Origin: CAZMSD01 sp964568855
Lineage (GTDB): Bacteria > CAIWAD01
Assembly: GCA_964568855.1 (NCBI GenBank)
Contig: CAZMSD010000035.1
Coordinates: 1 to 48,070 of the forward strand
Reading direction: 5' to 3'
DNA: 48,070 nucleotides
Shown here: piece by piece, positions 36,596 to 45,591 of the stretch
Layout of the letters: every line of letters begins with the position of its first letter
Position numbering within the stretch: position 1 is the stretch's first letter
Notes under the pieces: generated by a model
Told to the model about the DNA's origin: nothing
The model's input: only the letters and a program-made list of their open reading frames with translations
Databases searched by the model: none
Made by a program: the position numbers and the translations under genes

Positions 36596-37558
36596 ATGCA
36601 GCGCTGCGCGGAGAATCCCATCCTCAGCCGCGACGACGTCCCCGCCGCGGGAGCACGCTGGCGGGACGTGAGTTCCGTCTTCAATCCCGGCGCCGTGCGC
36701 ATCGGAAATCGGTTCCTGCTGTTACTGAGGGTCCAGAACCGCGGCAGGGAAACCTGCCTGATGACGGCCGAAAGCGAAGACGGGATTCGTTTCAGGGTTC
36801 GACCGCGGATCACGCCCCTGCGCGGAATCGAGCGCTCCCGCCTCAAGGTGCATCACGTTTACGATCCGCGGATCACGCGGATCGGGAGCGCGTGTTACGT
36901 GGTATTCGCCATGGATGTCGACGGCGGCTGCCGCCTGGGACTGGCCGCCACGGAGGACTTCGACGAGCTGGAGTTCATCAGCCTGCCGCACGGGGACCAC
37001 AGCCGGAACGGCGTCCTCTTCCCGCAAACCGTCGGCGGCCGGTACCTGCTGCTGGACCGCCCCAATCGGAGGCCCGGCGGAGAAGGCGCGGCCTCGGGGG
37101 ACACGGTGCGACTCAGCGAATCCGCCGACCTGCGGGAATGGAAACCCGCGGCCGAGGTCTTCCGCGGGCGACCGCGGTACTGGGACGAGCGGATCGGTCC
37201 GGGCCCTCCCCCCGTCAAGACGCGGGACGGCTGGCTGCTGGTGTATCATGGAATCGCCACGCATTTCGCCGCGGCGAACGTCTACCAGGCGGGGGTCGTC
37301 CTGCTGGCGCTGGATGATCCCGCCCGTGTGCTGGCGCGGGGCCGCTGCAACATCCTCGAGCCGCGCGAGTACTGCGAGCAGGTCGGCCAGGTCCCCAACG
37401 TGGTGTTTCCCAGCGGCCTGGTTCCCCTGGAGCTGGACGAGGAGGGATTCGCGCCTCTCGACGGCACGCTGCACATGTATTACGGAGCGGCGGACACCTG
37501 CGTCTGCCTGGCCGCCACGACGGTACGCGAGCTGCTGCGGCGATGCCGCGAGGAGTGA
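36596..37558 (+). CDS. Glycoside hydrolase family 130 protein (beta-mannoside phosphorylase-like)
   Basis: 320 residues from ATG 36596; the frame is open to 36527, but that stretch overlaps the divergent promoter. A five-bladed beta-propeller of the GH130 type: NPILSRDDVP at the start, SVFNPGAVRIGNRFLLLLRVQNR, YDPRITRI (the DPR Asp is the family's catalytic acid), RNGVLFPQTVGGRYLLLDRPN, YWDERIGPGPPPVKTRDGWLLVYHG (phosphate-site His) and LHMYYGAADTCVCLA. The family phosphorolyses beta-1,2- or beta-1,4-mannosides to mannose 1-phosphate; one branch uses Man-beta-1,4-GlcNAc from the N-glycan core. The neighbours here (GH20, GH38, ROK kinase) make that substrate plausible. No signal peptide, so cytoplasmic. 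Confidence 0.9.
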   Translation: MQRCAENPILSRDDVPAAGARWRDVSSVFNPGAVRIGNRFLLLLRVQNRGRETCLMTAESEDGIRFRVRPRITPLRGIERSRLKVHHVYDPRITRIGSACYVVFAMDVDGGCRLGLAATEDFDELEFISLPHGDHSRNGVLFPQTVGGRYLLLDRPNRRPGGEGAASGDTVRLSESADLREWKPAAEVFRGRPRYWDERIGPGPPPVKTRDGWLLVYHGIATHFAAANVYQAGVVLLALDDPARVLARGRCNILEPREYCEQVGQVPNVVFPSGLVPLELDEEGFAPLDGTLHMYYGAADTCVCLAATTVRELLRRCREE

Positions 37559-37618
37559 TGCGCCTTCTCGCCGAACCGGGAAAGCCCGTCCACTCGGGAA
37601 GACGGAAAGGAGCTGTTG

Positions 37619-38605
37619 ATGCCGGCCGCGAAGCCAAGCAAAGTCGATGCGGTGGTGGGGATCGACCTGGGGGGTACCAACACCGTGCTGGGCCTGATGG
37701 ACGGGCGGGGCGGACTGCTGGTGGAACACGGACTGGCCACGCGCTCGCACCTGCCGGTGGAGTCCCTCTTCGATGAGATCTTCGCCTGGCTGGACGGTCA
37801 ATCGGTGGAGCATCGCCTGCTGGGCGTGGGCATCGGCGCTCCCAACGCCAACCACTTCAGCGGCTGCATCGAGCACCCGCCCAACCTGATCTGGGACCGC
37901 GTGGACCTGGTGGCCAGCGTGAGACGTCACAGCGATCTGCCGGTGGCGGTGACCAACGACGCCAACGCCGCGGCCCTGGGGGAACTTCGCTTCGGCGCCG
38001 CCCGAGGCTTGCGGCACTTCGTGCAGATCACGCTGGGAACGGGCGTGGGCAGCGGCATAGTGGTGGACGGACGACTCCTGCACGGACACGATGGATTCGC
38101 GGGAGAGATCGGTCACGTGATCGCGGTGCCCGACGGGCGCCCCTGCAGTTGCGGGCGACGCGGCTGTCTCGAGGCCTATGCCTGCGCCGCGGGACTGGTC
38201 CGGACGGCGCGGGAGCTGCTCGAAGGCGAAACCGGAGGCGAGATCCTACGCAAGTCGCTTGCTGTGGAACCCAGCGCGCAGCAGGTCTACGAGGCCGCCC
38301 GGCGGGGCGACCGGATCGCCCGCGAGGTCTTCGACTCCACCGGGCGCATTCTGGGCGTGGTGCTGGCCGACACGGTGGCGCACCTGAGCCCGGAAGCGAT
38401 CGTCCTGTTCGGCGGGCTGGCCGGCGCCGGCGAGATGCTGATGGAACCGCTGCGGCGCAGCCTGGAAGAGAGCCTGATGCCCGTTTTCCGCGGCAAGGTG
38501 CGGCTGCTCGTATCCGAGCTTCCCGGCGCGCGGGCGGCTGTGCTGGGCGCGGGAGCCCTGATCCTGGACCAGCTGGCCGCGGGCGGCGGCGGGCTCGCCG
38601 GATGA
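37619..38605 (+). CDS. ROK-family sugar kinase
   Basis: 328 residues from ATG 37619 (AGGAG six bases upstream; an in-frame TTG lies three bases earlier). N-terminal phosphate-1 motif VVGIDLGGTNT, the catalytic VTNDANAAALGE, the sugar-binding GFAGEIGHV (ExGH) and the ROK zinc motif CSCGRRGCLEAYA, then the adenosine motif VLFGGLAGAGEML. No N-terminal DNA-binding domain, so it is an enzyme rather than a repressor. Candidate substrates are glucose, mannose, N-acetylglucosamine or N-acetylmannosamine; GlcNAc or mannose released by neighbouring glycosidases is most consistent. It overlaps the next open frame (ATGA at its stop). Confidence 0.93.
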   Translation: MPAAKPSKVDAVVGIDLGGTNTVLGLMDGRGGLLVEHGLATRSHLPVESLFDEIFAWLDGQSVEHRLLGVGIGAPNANHFSGCIEHPPNLIWDRVDLVASVRRHSDLPVAVTNDANAAALGELRFGAARGLRHFVQITLGTGVGSGIVVDGRLLHGHDGFAGEIGHVIAVPDGRPCSCGRRGCLEAYACAAGLVRTARELLEGETGGEILRKSLAVEPSAQQVYEAARRGDRIAREVFDSTGRILGVVLADTVAHLSPEAIVLFGGLAGAGEMLMEPLRRSLEESLMPVFRGKVRLLVSELPGARAAVLGAGALILDQLAAGGGGLAG

Positions 38606-38628
38606 AACCTGCCCGGTGGAGGTCGATG

Positions 38629-39768
38629 ATGACGAAGGCGCCTGCAGCACGAGCGCTCTGGACCGCACTGCTGTTAGCCTGCGCCCTGGAAACCGCTGCT
38701 ACGACCGGCGGAAGCTTCCCCGTGCCGGGAATCCCCTGCGCACCCAGGCGATATGACTGCCCGCGCAGCGAAATCTCCCCCGTGATCGACGGAGTGCCGG
38801 AGCCCGAGGTCTGGGAGCAGGCTCCCTGGACCGAGGACTTCGTGGACATCCTCGGCGCCGGGTCCCCCGCACCCCGCTTCCGGACGCGGGCGCGAATGCT
38901 CTGGGACGACCGCTGCTTCTACGTTGCGGCCGAGCTGGAGGAGCCCGAGGTCTGGGGAACGCTGCTCAGCCGCGACGCGGTGATCTACCGGGACAACGAC
39001 TTCGAGGTCTTCATCGACCCCGACGGCGACACGCACGAGTATTACGAGCTGGAGATCAACGCCCTGGGCACCGAGTGGGACCTGCTGCTGATCAGGCCCT
39101 ACCGCGACGGCGGTCCCGCCGTGCACGCCTGGGACATTCCCGGCCTCGAAACGGCGGTCCGCGTTGAGGGAACGCTCAACCGGCCCGGTGACGTGGACCG
39201 CGGCTGGACCGTGGAGCTGGCCTTTCCCTGGGAAGCCCTGCGAGAATGCGCCCACCGGCCCTCGCCGCCGGGAGCGGGCGATGTCTGGCGAGTCAACTTC
39301 TCCCGGGTCGAGTGGCGCACGGAGGTCCGGGAAGGGCGCCACGTCAAGCTGCGGGATCCGCTGAGCGGCGAGCTGCTGCCCGAGGACAACTGGGTCTGGT
39401 CTCCCCAGGGCCTGGTCAACATGCACTACCCCGAGATGTGGGGCCTGGTGCGTTTCCTTGAGGCTCCCGCGGAACACCCGGGGAGACACGCATCCCGAGG
39501 CGGGGAGCGCGATTCCGGGGGGGACCTGGCGGAGGCCCGCTGGATGCTGCGGGAGCTGTATTACAACCAGCGCCGCCGGAAAGAGGCCTCCGGCAGCTGG
39601 GCCAAGGCCGCAACGGAGCTGCTGGACGGCCTGCGCCCGGTGGAGGGCTGGTCCTGGCCCCCGGAATTGAGCTGCGGCTGGAATACGTGGGAGGCACGCG
39701 TCACGCGCTCAAGGGACGGGCGAGTGCTGAGTATCACGCAGGACGGCAGACTGAGCAGGGATAGATGA
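38629..39768 (+). CDS. Secreted/lipoprotein-like protein with CBM9-like domain
   Basis: 379 residues from ATG 38629, placed six bases after GGAGG; other in-frame ATGs at 38626 and 38602. The N-terminus MTKAPAARALWTALLLAC fits a lipoprotein signal with Cys18 as the lipidated residue, so an outer-membrane or periplasmic anchor is likely. Residues about 35-280 match the family 9 carbohydrate-binding-like (CBM9/DOMON) fold: SPVIDGVPEPEVWEQAPWTE, RARMLWDDRCFYVAAELEEP, YRDNDFEVFIDPDGDTHEYY and DRGWTVELAFPWEAL. A charged helical tail follows. It may bind glycan fragments before uptake by the symporter encoded next, whose ATG overlaps its stop. Confidence 0.85.
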   Translation: MTKAPAARALWTALLLACALETAATTGGSFPVPGIPCAPRRYDCPRSEISPVIDGVPEPEVWEQAPWTEDFVDILGAGSPAPRFRTRARMLWDDRCFYVAAELEEPEVWGTLLSRDAVIYRDNDFEVFIDPDGDTHEYYELEINALGTEWDLLLIRPYRDGGPAVHAWDIPGLETAVRVEGTLNRPGDVDRGWTVELAFPWEALRECAHRPSPPGAGDVWRVNFSRVEWRTEVREGRHVKLRDPLSGELLPEDNWVWSPQGLVNMHYPEMWGLVRFLEAPAEHPGRHASRGGERDSGGDLAEARWMLRELYYNQRRRKEASGSWAKAATELLDGLRPVEGWSWPPELSCGWNTWEARVTRSRDGRVLSITQDGRLSRDR

Positions 39769-41696
39769 ACCTGCACTGGATCGACTGGCTGATTGTCGTC
39801 TTCGTTTTCGGTATGATGGTCGCCGGCGTGCTGGTGAGCAAGGCGCACATGCGCAGCGTGGCGGACTTCCTGGCCGCGGGGCGGACGGCCGGACGCTACG
39901 TGCTGAGCCTCTCCTCGGGCATTGCTGCCTTGGGCGCGATCACCATCGTCAACAACCTCGAGATGAACTTCGTGGCGGGCTTCACCCAGACCTGGTGGGG
40001 CTTCACGATGGGTCTCGTCATGCTGGTCCTGACCGTATCGGGCTGGGTCATCTATCGTTTCCGGCAGACCCGGGCACTCACCCTGTCGCAGTTCTTCGAG
40101 ATGCGCTACAGCCGCAATTTCCGCGTCTTCGCCGGCTTGATCGCCTTCATCGCGGGCCTGATCAACTTCGGCATTTTCCCCTCGGTGGGAGCGCGCTATT
40201 TCATCTACTACTGCGGGCTGCCCCAGAGTTTCGAACTGTTCGGTCTGGAAATCTCCAGCTACCCTCTGCTGATGGCGCTCCTGCTGGCAACGGCGCTGTT
40301 CTTCGTCTTCGCCGGCGGGCAGATCGCCGTGGTGATCAGCGATTTCATCCAGGGCGTCTTCGTCAACCTGGTCTTCGTATTGCTGCTGGCTTTCGTGCTG
40401 ATCAAGATCGACTGGACGCACATATCCGAGGCGCTGGCCACGGCCCCTGTGGACGCCTCGAGAATCAATCCCTTCAAGACCGGCCACCTCGAGGACTTCA
40501 ATTTCTGGTACTTCCTGATCGGGGTCTTCGGGGTAATCTACAGCGCCATGTCCTGGCAGGGCACACAGGGCTACAACGCCAGCGCCAGGAGCGCGCACGA
40601 GGCCAAGATGGGCGGCGTGCTGGGCAGCTGGCGCGGTCTGGGGCAGAGCACCGCCCTGCTGCTGATTCCCATCGTGGCCTACACCGTGATGCATCACCAG
40701 TTCTACCTACCGGTCCAGCAGAGCGTCAACGGGGTCCTGGATGGACTTGGTTCCGAGGCCCTGCGCAACCAGCTGCGGGTGCCCCTGGTGCTGGTGGAGA
40801 TCCTGCCCGTCGGCCTGCTGGGAGCCTTCGCGGCCGTGATGCTGGCGGCATTCATCAGCACCCACGACACCTACCTGCACTCCTGGGGCAGCATCTTCAT
40901 CCAGGACGTGGTGATGCCATTCCGCAGAAAGCCGCTCAGCCAGCGGCAGCACATCAACCTGCTGCGCGCCTCGATCGTCGGCGTGGCCGTGTTCATCTAT
41001 TTCTTCAGCCTGTGGTTCAAACCCAGCGACTACATCGCAATGTTCTTCGCCATCACGGGCGCCATTTTCGCCGGGGGTTCGGGGGCGGTGATCATCGGCG
41101 GCCTGTACTGGAAGCGCGGCACCACGGCCGCCGCCTGGTCGTCCATGATCACGGGCAGCAGCATCGCCGTGGGCGGGATCATCATTCGACAGCTGGATCA
41201 CGACTTCTTCCTCAACGGTCAGCAGTTCTGGATGCTGTCGATGGCCGCGTCGACGGTGGTGTACGTGGCGGTCTCGCTGGCCGGCCGGCGTCGGGCCTGC
41301 GACCTGGACAGGCTGCTGCACCGCGGGGCGCACGCAGTAGGCGGGGAGCTGAGGGTCGTGGATGAGACGCCCGCCCGCGGACTGAAAATGCTGGGCATGG
41401 GCCGCGAGTTCACGCGACGGGACAAGGCGCTATACATCCTGACCTACGCCTGGGCCCTGAGCTGGGGCCTGGTGTTCGGAGTGGGCACGATCTGGAACCT
41501 GACTCACGAAGTGAATGACGCGGCCTGGATGCGGTTCTGGCGTTATTATGTCTGGCTGTACCTGGTGATTTCAGTGGTAGTGCTGTTCTGGTTCACCGTT
41601 GGTGGAGCGCGGGACATTCGGGAGATGTTCGCACTGCTGCGCACGCGGCGGCGCGACGAGGCGGACGACGGATCGGTGGAGGATCACGCGCGATGA
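39765..41696 (+). CDS. Sodium:solute symporter (SSS family)
   Basis: 643 residues, about 13-14 membrane helices. Characteristic stretches are DWLIVVFVFGMMVAGVLVSK, SVADFLAAGRTAGRYVLSLS with a following SGIAALGAITIVNN, FGIFPSVGARYFIYYCGLP, LLLATALFFVFAGGQIAVVISDFIQG (the conserved substrate/sodium helix) and AAVMLAAFISTHDTYLHSWG (Na2-site Ser/Asp region). A C-terminal extension of about 120 residues has two more helices. Lying between CBM9-like, kinase and glycosidase genes, it probably imports a mono- or oligosaccharide, but the transported solute cannot be read from sequence. Start and stop both overlap the neighbouring genes by four bases, so the run is translationally coupled. Confidence 0.93.
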   Translation: MNLHWIDWLIVVFVFGMMVAGVLVSKAHMRSVADFLAAGRTAGRYVLSLSSGIAALGAITIVNNLEMNFVAGFTQTWWGFTMGLVMLVLTVSGWVIYRFRQTRALTLSQFFEMRYSRNFRVFAGLIAFIAGLINFGIFPSVGARYFIYYCGLPQSFELFGLEISSYPLLMALLLATALFFVFAGGQIAVVISDFIQGVFVNLVFVLLLAFVLIKIDWTHISEALATAPVDASRINPFKTGHLEDFNFWYFLIGVFGVIYSAMSWQGTQGYNASARSAHEAKMGGVLGSWRGLGQSTALLLIPIVAYTVMHHQFYLPVQQSVNGVLDGLGSEALRNQLRVPLVLVEILPVGLLGAFAAVMLAAFISTHDTYLHSWGSIFIQDVVMPFRRKPLSQRQHINLLRASIVGVAVFIYFFSLWFKPSDYIAMFFAITGAIFAGGSGAVIIGGLYWKRGTTAAAWSSMITGSSIAVGGIIIRQLDHDFFLNGQQFWMLSMAASTVVYVAVSLAGRRRACDLDRLLHRGAHAVGGELRVVDETPARGLKMLGMGREFTRRDKALYILTYAWALSWGLVFGVGTIWNLTHEVNDAAWMRFWRYYVWLYLVISVVVLFWFTVGGARDIREMFALLRTRRRDEADDGSVEDHAR

Positions 41697-44557
41697 GCAC
41701 TCCCGGGAAAACGGTCTACATCGTGTCGCACACGCACTGGGATCGGGAGTGGTACAGGCCCTGGAGCAGTTTCCGCGTCGACCTGGCGACGGCAGTCCGC
41801 GGACTGCTGGAGACCCTCGAGCGGGACCCGGCCTTCCGCCACTTCGTGCTGGACGGACAGGCGATCCTGCTCGAGGATTACCTGGAGATCCATCCGGAGG
41901 ACGGCGAGCGGATCCGGAGACTGGCCGAGCAGGGTCGTCTCTCGCTGGGACCCTGGTACGTGCTGCCCGACGAATTCCTGGTGAGCGGGGAAGCCACGCT
42001 GCGCAACCTGCTGCTGGGGCGGCGGGTCTGCGAGCGTTTCGGCGGCCCCAGCGAGGTGGGCTACCTGCCGGACTCCTTCGGCCACCTGGCCCAGCTGCCG
42101 CAGATGCTCCGCGGGTCGGGCATCAACAGTTTCATCTACACCCGCGGCAGCGGGGACGAGCTCGAAGAACTGGGCAGCGAGTATTTGTGGGAAGCTCCCG
42201 ACGGCAGCGCCGTGCTCGCAATCTGCCAGGAGGGCGGCTACTGCAACGCCGGCGGACTGGGTTTCCGCGAGATCTGGGAGGCCCACACGCCCCGGGAAGT
42301 GGATCCCGACCTGGCGGTGGAACGGGTGCGAGTCCTGTTGGAGGAACTGGAGCGGAGATCCAACAGCTGCGTCCTGCTGCTGAACAACGGTTGCGACCAT
42401 TTTCCGCCGCAGCGGGATCTCGGCCCGATCCTGGCCCGCCTGCGGGAAACCTTTCCGGACTGCGAGTTCATTCACGACAGCCACGCCCGGTACGTCGCGG
42501 CGGTGCGGCTGTGCGGCGTCCGGATGAAAACCTGGCGTGGAGAACTGCTCGGCGGTCGCTACCACCACATCCTGAGCGGGGTCTGGTCCGCGAGGATGTA
42601 TCTCAAGCAGGACAACCACCGCGCGCAGAAGCTGCTCGAACGCTACCTGGAGCCGCTGGCGGCCTGGCTGCGCTTCCTGCACGGCGGCGAGTATCCGGAA
42701 GGCCTCATCCGCCGGTGCTGGAAGCGCCTGCTGGAGAACCACCCTCACGATTCCATCTGCGGCTGCAGCGTGGACGAGGTGCACGAGGAAATGGAGACGC
42801 GCTTCGCCGAGGTGATACAGTCCTGCGAGCAGGCCCTGCACCGGATCCTCTGCCGGGCCCTGCCGCTTTTCGCCCGGCGCGAGAAGGGCGACCGGGAGAC
42901 GGTGCTCGCCGTCTTCAATCCCCTGGCCTTCCCGCGCAGCGAGCCCGTGCGGCGACTGGTGATCCTGCTGCCGGGAGAAGCTCCCGTGGAGGAAATGGAG
43001 CTGGTGGACGAGGCGGGCCGCGAGCTGCCCTTCGAAGTGCTGGAGCGGCATTACCTGGAGCGCTTCTGGAACGTGGACTACAGGGCGGAGCTCTTCTGCG
43101 GGCCGCAGCTGGAGAAGCTGAGGACCTACATCGAGCACTTCGGCCGGCGGATGCGCCGCGAGCCGGGAGCGCGCGAGGACGCGGACCAGTTCGTCCTGCT
43201 GCAGTTTATTGCCGAGGACGTTCCCGGGCTGGGGCATCGGAGCTACTCGCTCAAAGAGCGCAAGGGGAAACGTGGCGAACCGGCGGACCTGGAGGGCGCC
43301 GCAGCGGAGACCGTAACGGGTGCCGGGGGCGAGGAACGAGCGATTTCCGGAGGCTCGGGGATCGGGAAGGCCGCGATCCGGGAAGTCCGTCTCCGGGACA
43401 ACCTGCTGGACAACGGCATACTGCGGGTCCGGCTGCATGCGGACGGCCGCTTCGACCTGGAGGACCTGCGCGACGGTTCACGCTACCCCGGCTTCAACCT
43501 GCTGGTGGACGGCGAGGACGCGGGAGACGAATACGACTACTCGCCCTGTCCGGAGTCTGGGAGTATCACTTCTTCAGGCATCGCCGGCGAGCTGCGGATA
43601 GTGGAAGCGGGCCGGCTGAGCGCCTGCCTGGAGTCCCGCTTCGACCTGAGGCTGCCGGAAAGCCTCAGTCCCGACCGTCGCCGGCGCCACGATGTATCCG
43701 TCGCCTGCCCGATAACGGTGCAGGTCCGGCTGCGCACCGGCAGTCCGCTGGTCGAGGTGCGGATCACGATGGACAACCGCGCGCGGGACCATCGCCTGCG
43801 CGCCCATTTCCCCACCGGGATCCGCAGCGGGCGGATTCACTCCGACGGCCAGTTCCTGGTGGCGGACCGTCCCGTGGAGCGGGAGCCGGGAGAGGATTGG
43901 GTCCAGCCTCCCGCGGACACGGTGCCCCAGCAGGACTTCTCGCTGGTCCAGGACTCCCGCCGCGGCCTGGCCCTGCTCAACCGCGGCCTGCCCGAGATCG
44001 CCGCCCTGCGCGGGGAGGACGGCACGGTGACCATGGCCCTGACGCTGCTGCGCGCCGTGGGCTGGCTTTCCCGGGACGACTTTCCGACCCGTCGCTTCAG
44101 CAACGCCGGCCCCACGCTGCACACGCCCGGGGCCCAGTGTCCCGGGCCGCGAATCTTTGAATTCGCCCTGCTGCCCTTCCAGGGCGACTGGCTGTCCGCA
44201 GGCGTGAAACGGGTCAGCGAGTGCTACCAGGCGCCCCTGATCCTGCGCCAGGGCGTGGCGGACGGCCGCCTGGCGGGAGGAACGCCGGGCCTGCTGGAGC
44301 ACCGGGCGGCCGAGTTGTGCGTCAGCGCGATCAAGAGACACGAAGAGCGTGATACGCTGCTCGTGCGCCTGTACAACACGGCGGACGCCGGGGCGGAGGA
44401 TACGCTGGTCTTCGGCAGGGAACTCGAGGGCGCCTGGCGCAGCGATCTGCTCGAGCGACGGGTCGCCGCGCTGCCCCTGGAAGGCGGGAACAGGCTGCGG
44501 GTCACACTGGGCCCCCACCGGATCCTCAGCCTGGAGTTGCAGTTCGCTGAACGCTGA
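41693..44557 (+). CDS. Alpha-mannosidase, glycoside hydrolase family 38
   Basis: 954 residues, the usual size. The N-terminal catalytic domain opens with VSHTHWDREWYRP (zinc ligands His and Asp), then GPWYVLPDEFLVSGEATLRN, GYLPDSFGHLAQLPQ with Asp127 as the expected nucleophile, and the central-helix motif ENHPHDSICGCSVDEVH, followed by the beta-sandwich C-terminal half. It hydrolyses alpha-linked mannose. No signal peptide, so probably cytoplasmic, like the GH20 and GH130 enzymes. It is the last gene of the coupled run (its ATG overlaps the symporter stop). GH38 would trim alpha-mannose from high-mannose or core oligosaccharides before GH130 acts on the beta-mannoside. An alternative is a general mannan-oligosaccharide role. 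Confidence 0.95.
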   Translation: MSTPGKTVYIVSHTHWDREWYRPWSSFRVDLATAVRGLLETLERDPAFRHFVLDGQAILLEDYLEIHPEDGERIRRLAEQGRLSLGPWYVLPDEFLVSGEATLRNLLLGRRVCERFGGPSEVGYLPDSFGHLAQLPQMLRGSGINSFIYTRGSGDELEELGSEYLWEAPDGSAVLAICQEGGYCNAGGLGFREIWEAHTPREVDPDLAVERVRVLLEELERRSNSCVLLLNNGCDHFPPQRDLGPILARLRETFPDCEFIHDSHARYVAAVRLCGVRMKTWRGELLGGRYHHILSGVWSARMYLKQDNHRAQKLLERYLEPLAAWLRFLHGGEYPEGLIRRCWKRLLENHPHDSICGCSVDEVHEEMETRFAEVIQSCEQALHRILCRALPLFARREKGDRETVLAVFNPLAFPRSEPVRRLVILLPGEAPVEEMELVDEAGRELPFEVLERHYLERFWNVDYRAELFCGPQLEKLRTYIEHFGRRMRREPGAREDADQFVLLQFIAEDVPGLGHRSYSLKERKGKRGEPADLEGAAAETVTGAGGEERAISGGSGIGKAAIREVRLRDNLLDNGILRVRLHADGRFDLEDLRDGSRYPGFNLLVDGEDAGDEYDYSPCPESGSITSSGIAGELRIVEAGRLSACLESRFDLRLPESLSPDRRRRHDVSVACPITVQVRLRTGSPLVEVRITMDNRARDHRLRAHFPTGIRSGRIHSDGQFLVADRPVEREPGEDWVQPPADTVPQQDFSLVQDSRRGLALLNRGLPEIAALRGEDGTVTMALTLLRAVGWLSRDDFPTRRFSNAGPTLHTPGAQCPGPRIFEFALLPFQGDWLSAGVKRVSECYQAPLILRQGVADGRLAGGTPGLLEHRAAELCVSAIKRHEERDTLLVRLYNTADAGAEDTLVFGRELEGAWRSDLLERRVAALPLEGGNRLRVTLGPHRILSLELQFAER

Positions 44558-44649
44558 CGGGTCCAGCTTCGCGGATCGGGGCTTCGGCGACACGGATCCG
44601 CCAGCCGGATGCGCCCGCGGGCGTTCCGCGGTGAAGCGATCCGGGGACC

Positions 44650-45576
44650 TCAGCCCGGGTCCAGGCGTTCGAGCCCGTGTTTCCTCGCCAGTCTCAGGGC
44701 TTCCCCGTACTCGCCGTCGCCGAGCGGGCGGTCCAGCGGCGGATGGACTCGCGCCATGTGACACGGTCGGTACTGGTCCATCAGGTTGAGGTAGGTTCGT
44801 ATCGACAGTCCGGCGATGAATTCCAGCACCTTGTCGGTCTGGTCCAGGAGACCGGGCAGCACCAGGTGTCGCACCAGCAGGCCCCGCCGGGCGAGCCCGT
44901 GCTTGTCCAGGATGAGGTCGCCCACCTGGCGGTGCATCTCGCGCAGGGCCGCGCGGCTCACCGCGCCGTAATCGGAGATTCCCGAGTAGCGACTTCCGAT
45001 TTCCCCGTCGGCGTATTTCAGGTCGGGCATGTAGACGTCCACCACGCCGTCGAGCAGCTCGAGGACTTCCGGGCTGTCATAGCCGCCGCTGTTGTAGACC
45101 AGCGGCAGGTGCAAACCGGCTTCCACGGCCGGGGGCAGGGCCTCAAGGATCTGCGCCACCACGTGACTGGGACTCACCAGGTTGATGTTGTGGCAGCCCT
45201 GGTCCTGCAGGCGGCACATCAGGGCCGCCAGTTCGCGACGGTCCACCTCCCGGCCCCGGCCCTCCTGGCTGATTTCCCAGTTCTGGCAGAAGACGCAGCG
45301 CAGGTTGCAGCGCGAGAAGAAGATCGTGCCGGATCCCCGCCGGCCGCGCAGGGGAGCTTCCTCGCCGTGATGCGGGCCGCAGGAGGCGACGGCGGCAAGG
45401 CGGCCGGTTCCGCAGACACCGGCCCGCGAATCGGCGGCCCGGTCGCAGGCGCAGGAGTTGCCGCAGAGGCGGCAGCAGGACAGGCAATTCAGGGCCGCTT
45501 CAGCCCGTCGAGTCAGCCCGCCCGACTCCCGGATCCGCAGGTAGGCCGGCCGTAGGGGCGGCCCGCCGCTCGTCAT
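44650..45576 (-). CDS. Radical SAM protein, PflX/PflA-like
   Basis: 308 residues. The radical SAM cluster motif CNLRCVFC (C-x3-C-x2-C) sits at about 89-96 within GTIFFSRCNLRCVFCQNWEI. Before it is a Cys-rich N-terminal segment (CLSCCRLCGNSCACDR, then GVCGTG) that may hold a second Fe-S site. VYNSGGYDSPEVLELL and MPDLKYADGEIGSRYS are typical of the PflX/COG1313 group of pyruvate-formate-lyase-activase-like proteins, whose substrates are unknown. ATG at 45576 with GGAG upstream. It begins 15 bases after the end of the interrupted FG-GAP gene on the same strand and is probably transcribed with it. It converges on the GH38 gene; the 92-base gap between them has only a GC palindrome (44612-44623) and no clear terminator. 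Confidence 0.9.
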   Translation of the reverse strand: MTSGGPPLRPAYLRIRESGGLTRRAEAALNCLSCCRLCGNSCACDRAADSRAGVCGTGRLAAVASCGPHHGEEAPLRGRRGSGTIFFSRCNLRCVFCQNWEISQEGRGREVDRRELAALMCRLQDQGCHNINLVSPSHVVAQILEALPPAVEAGLHLPLVYNSGGYDSPEVLELLDGVVDVYMPDLKYADGEIGSRYSGISDYGAVSRAALREMHRQVGDLILDKHGLARRGLLVRHLVLPGLLDQTDKVLEFIAGLSIRTYLNLMDQYRPCHMARVHPPLDRPLGDGEYGEALRLARKHGLERLDPG

Positions 45577-45591
45577 CGGACAATCTCCGCC

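Noticed and set aside
44558..44649. Terminator between the GH38 and radical SAM genes
   Set aside because: Only a GC palindrome (44612-44623) and a weak GGATC/GATCC pairing are present, with no T-run on either strand.
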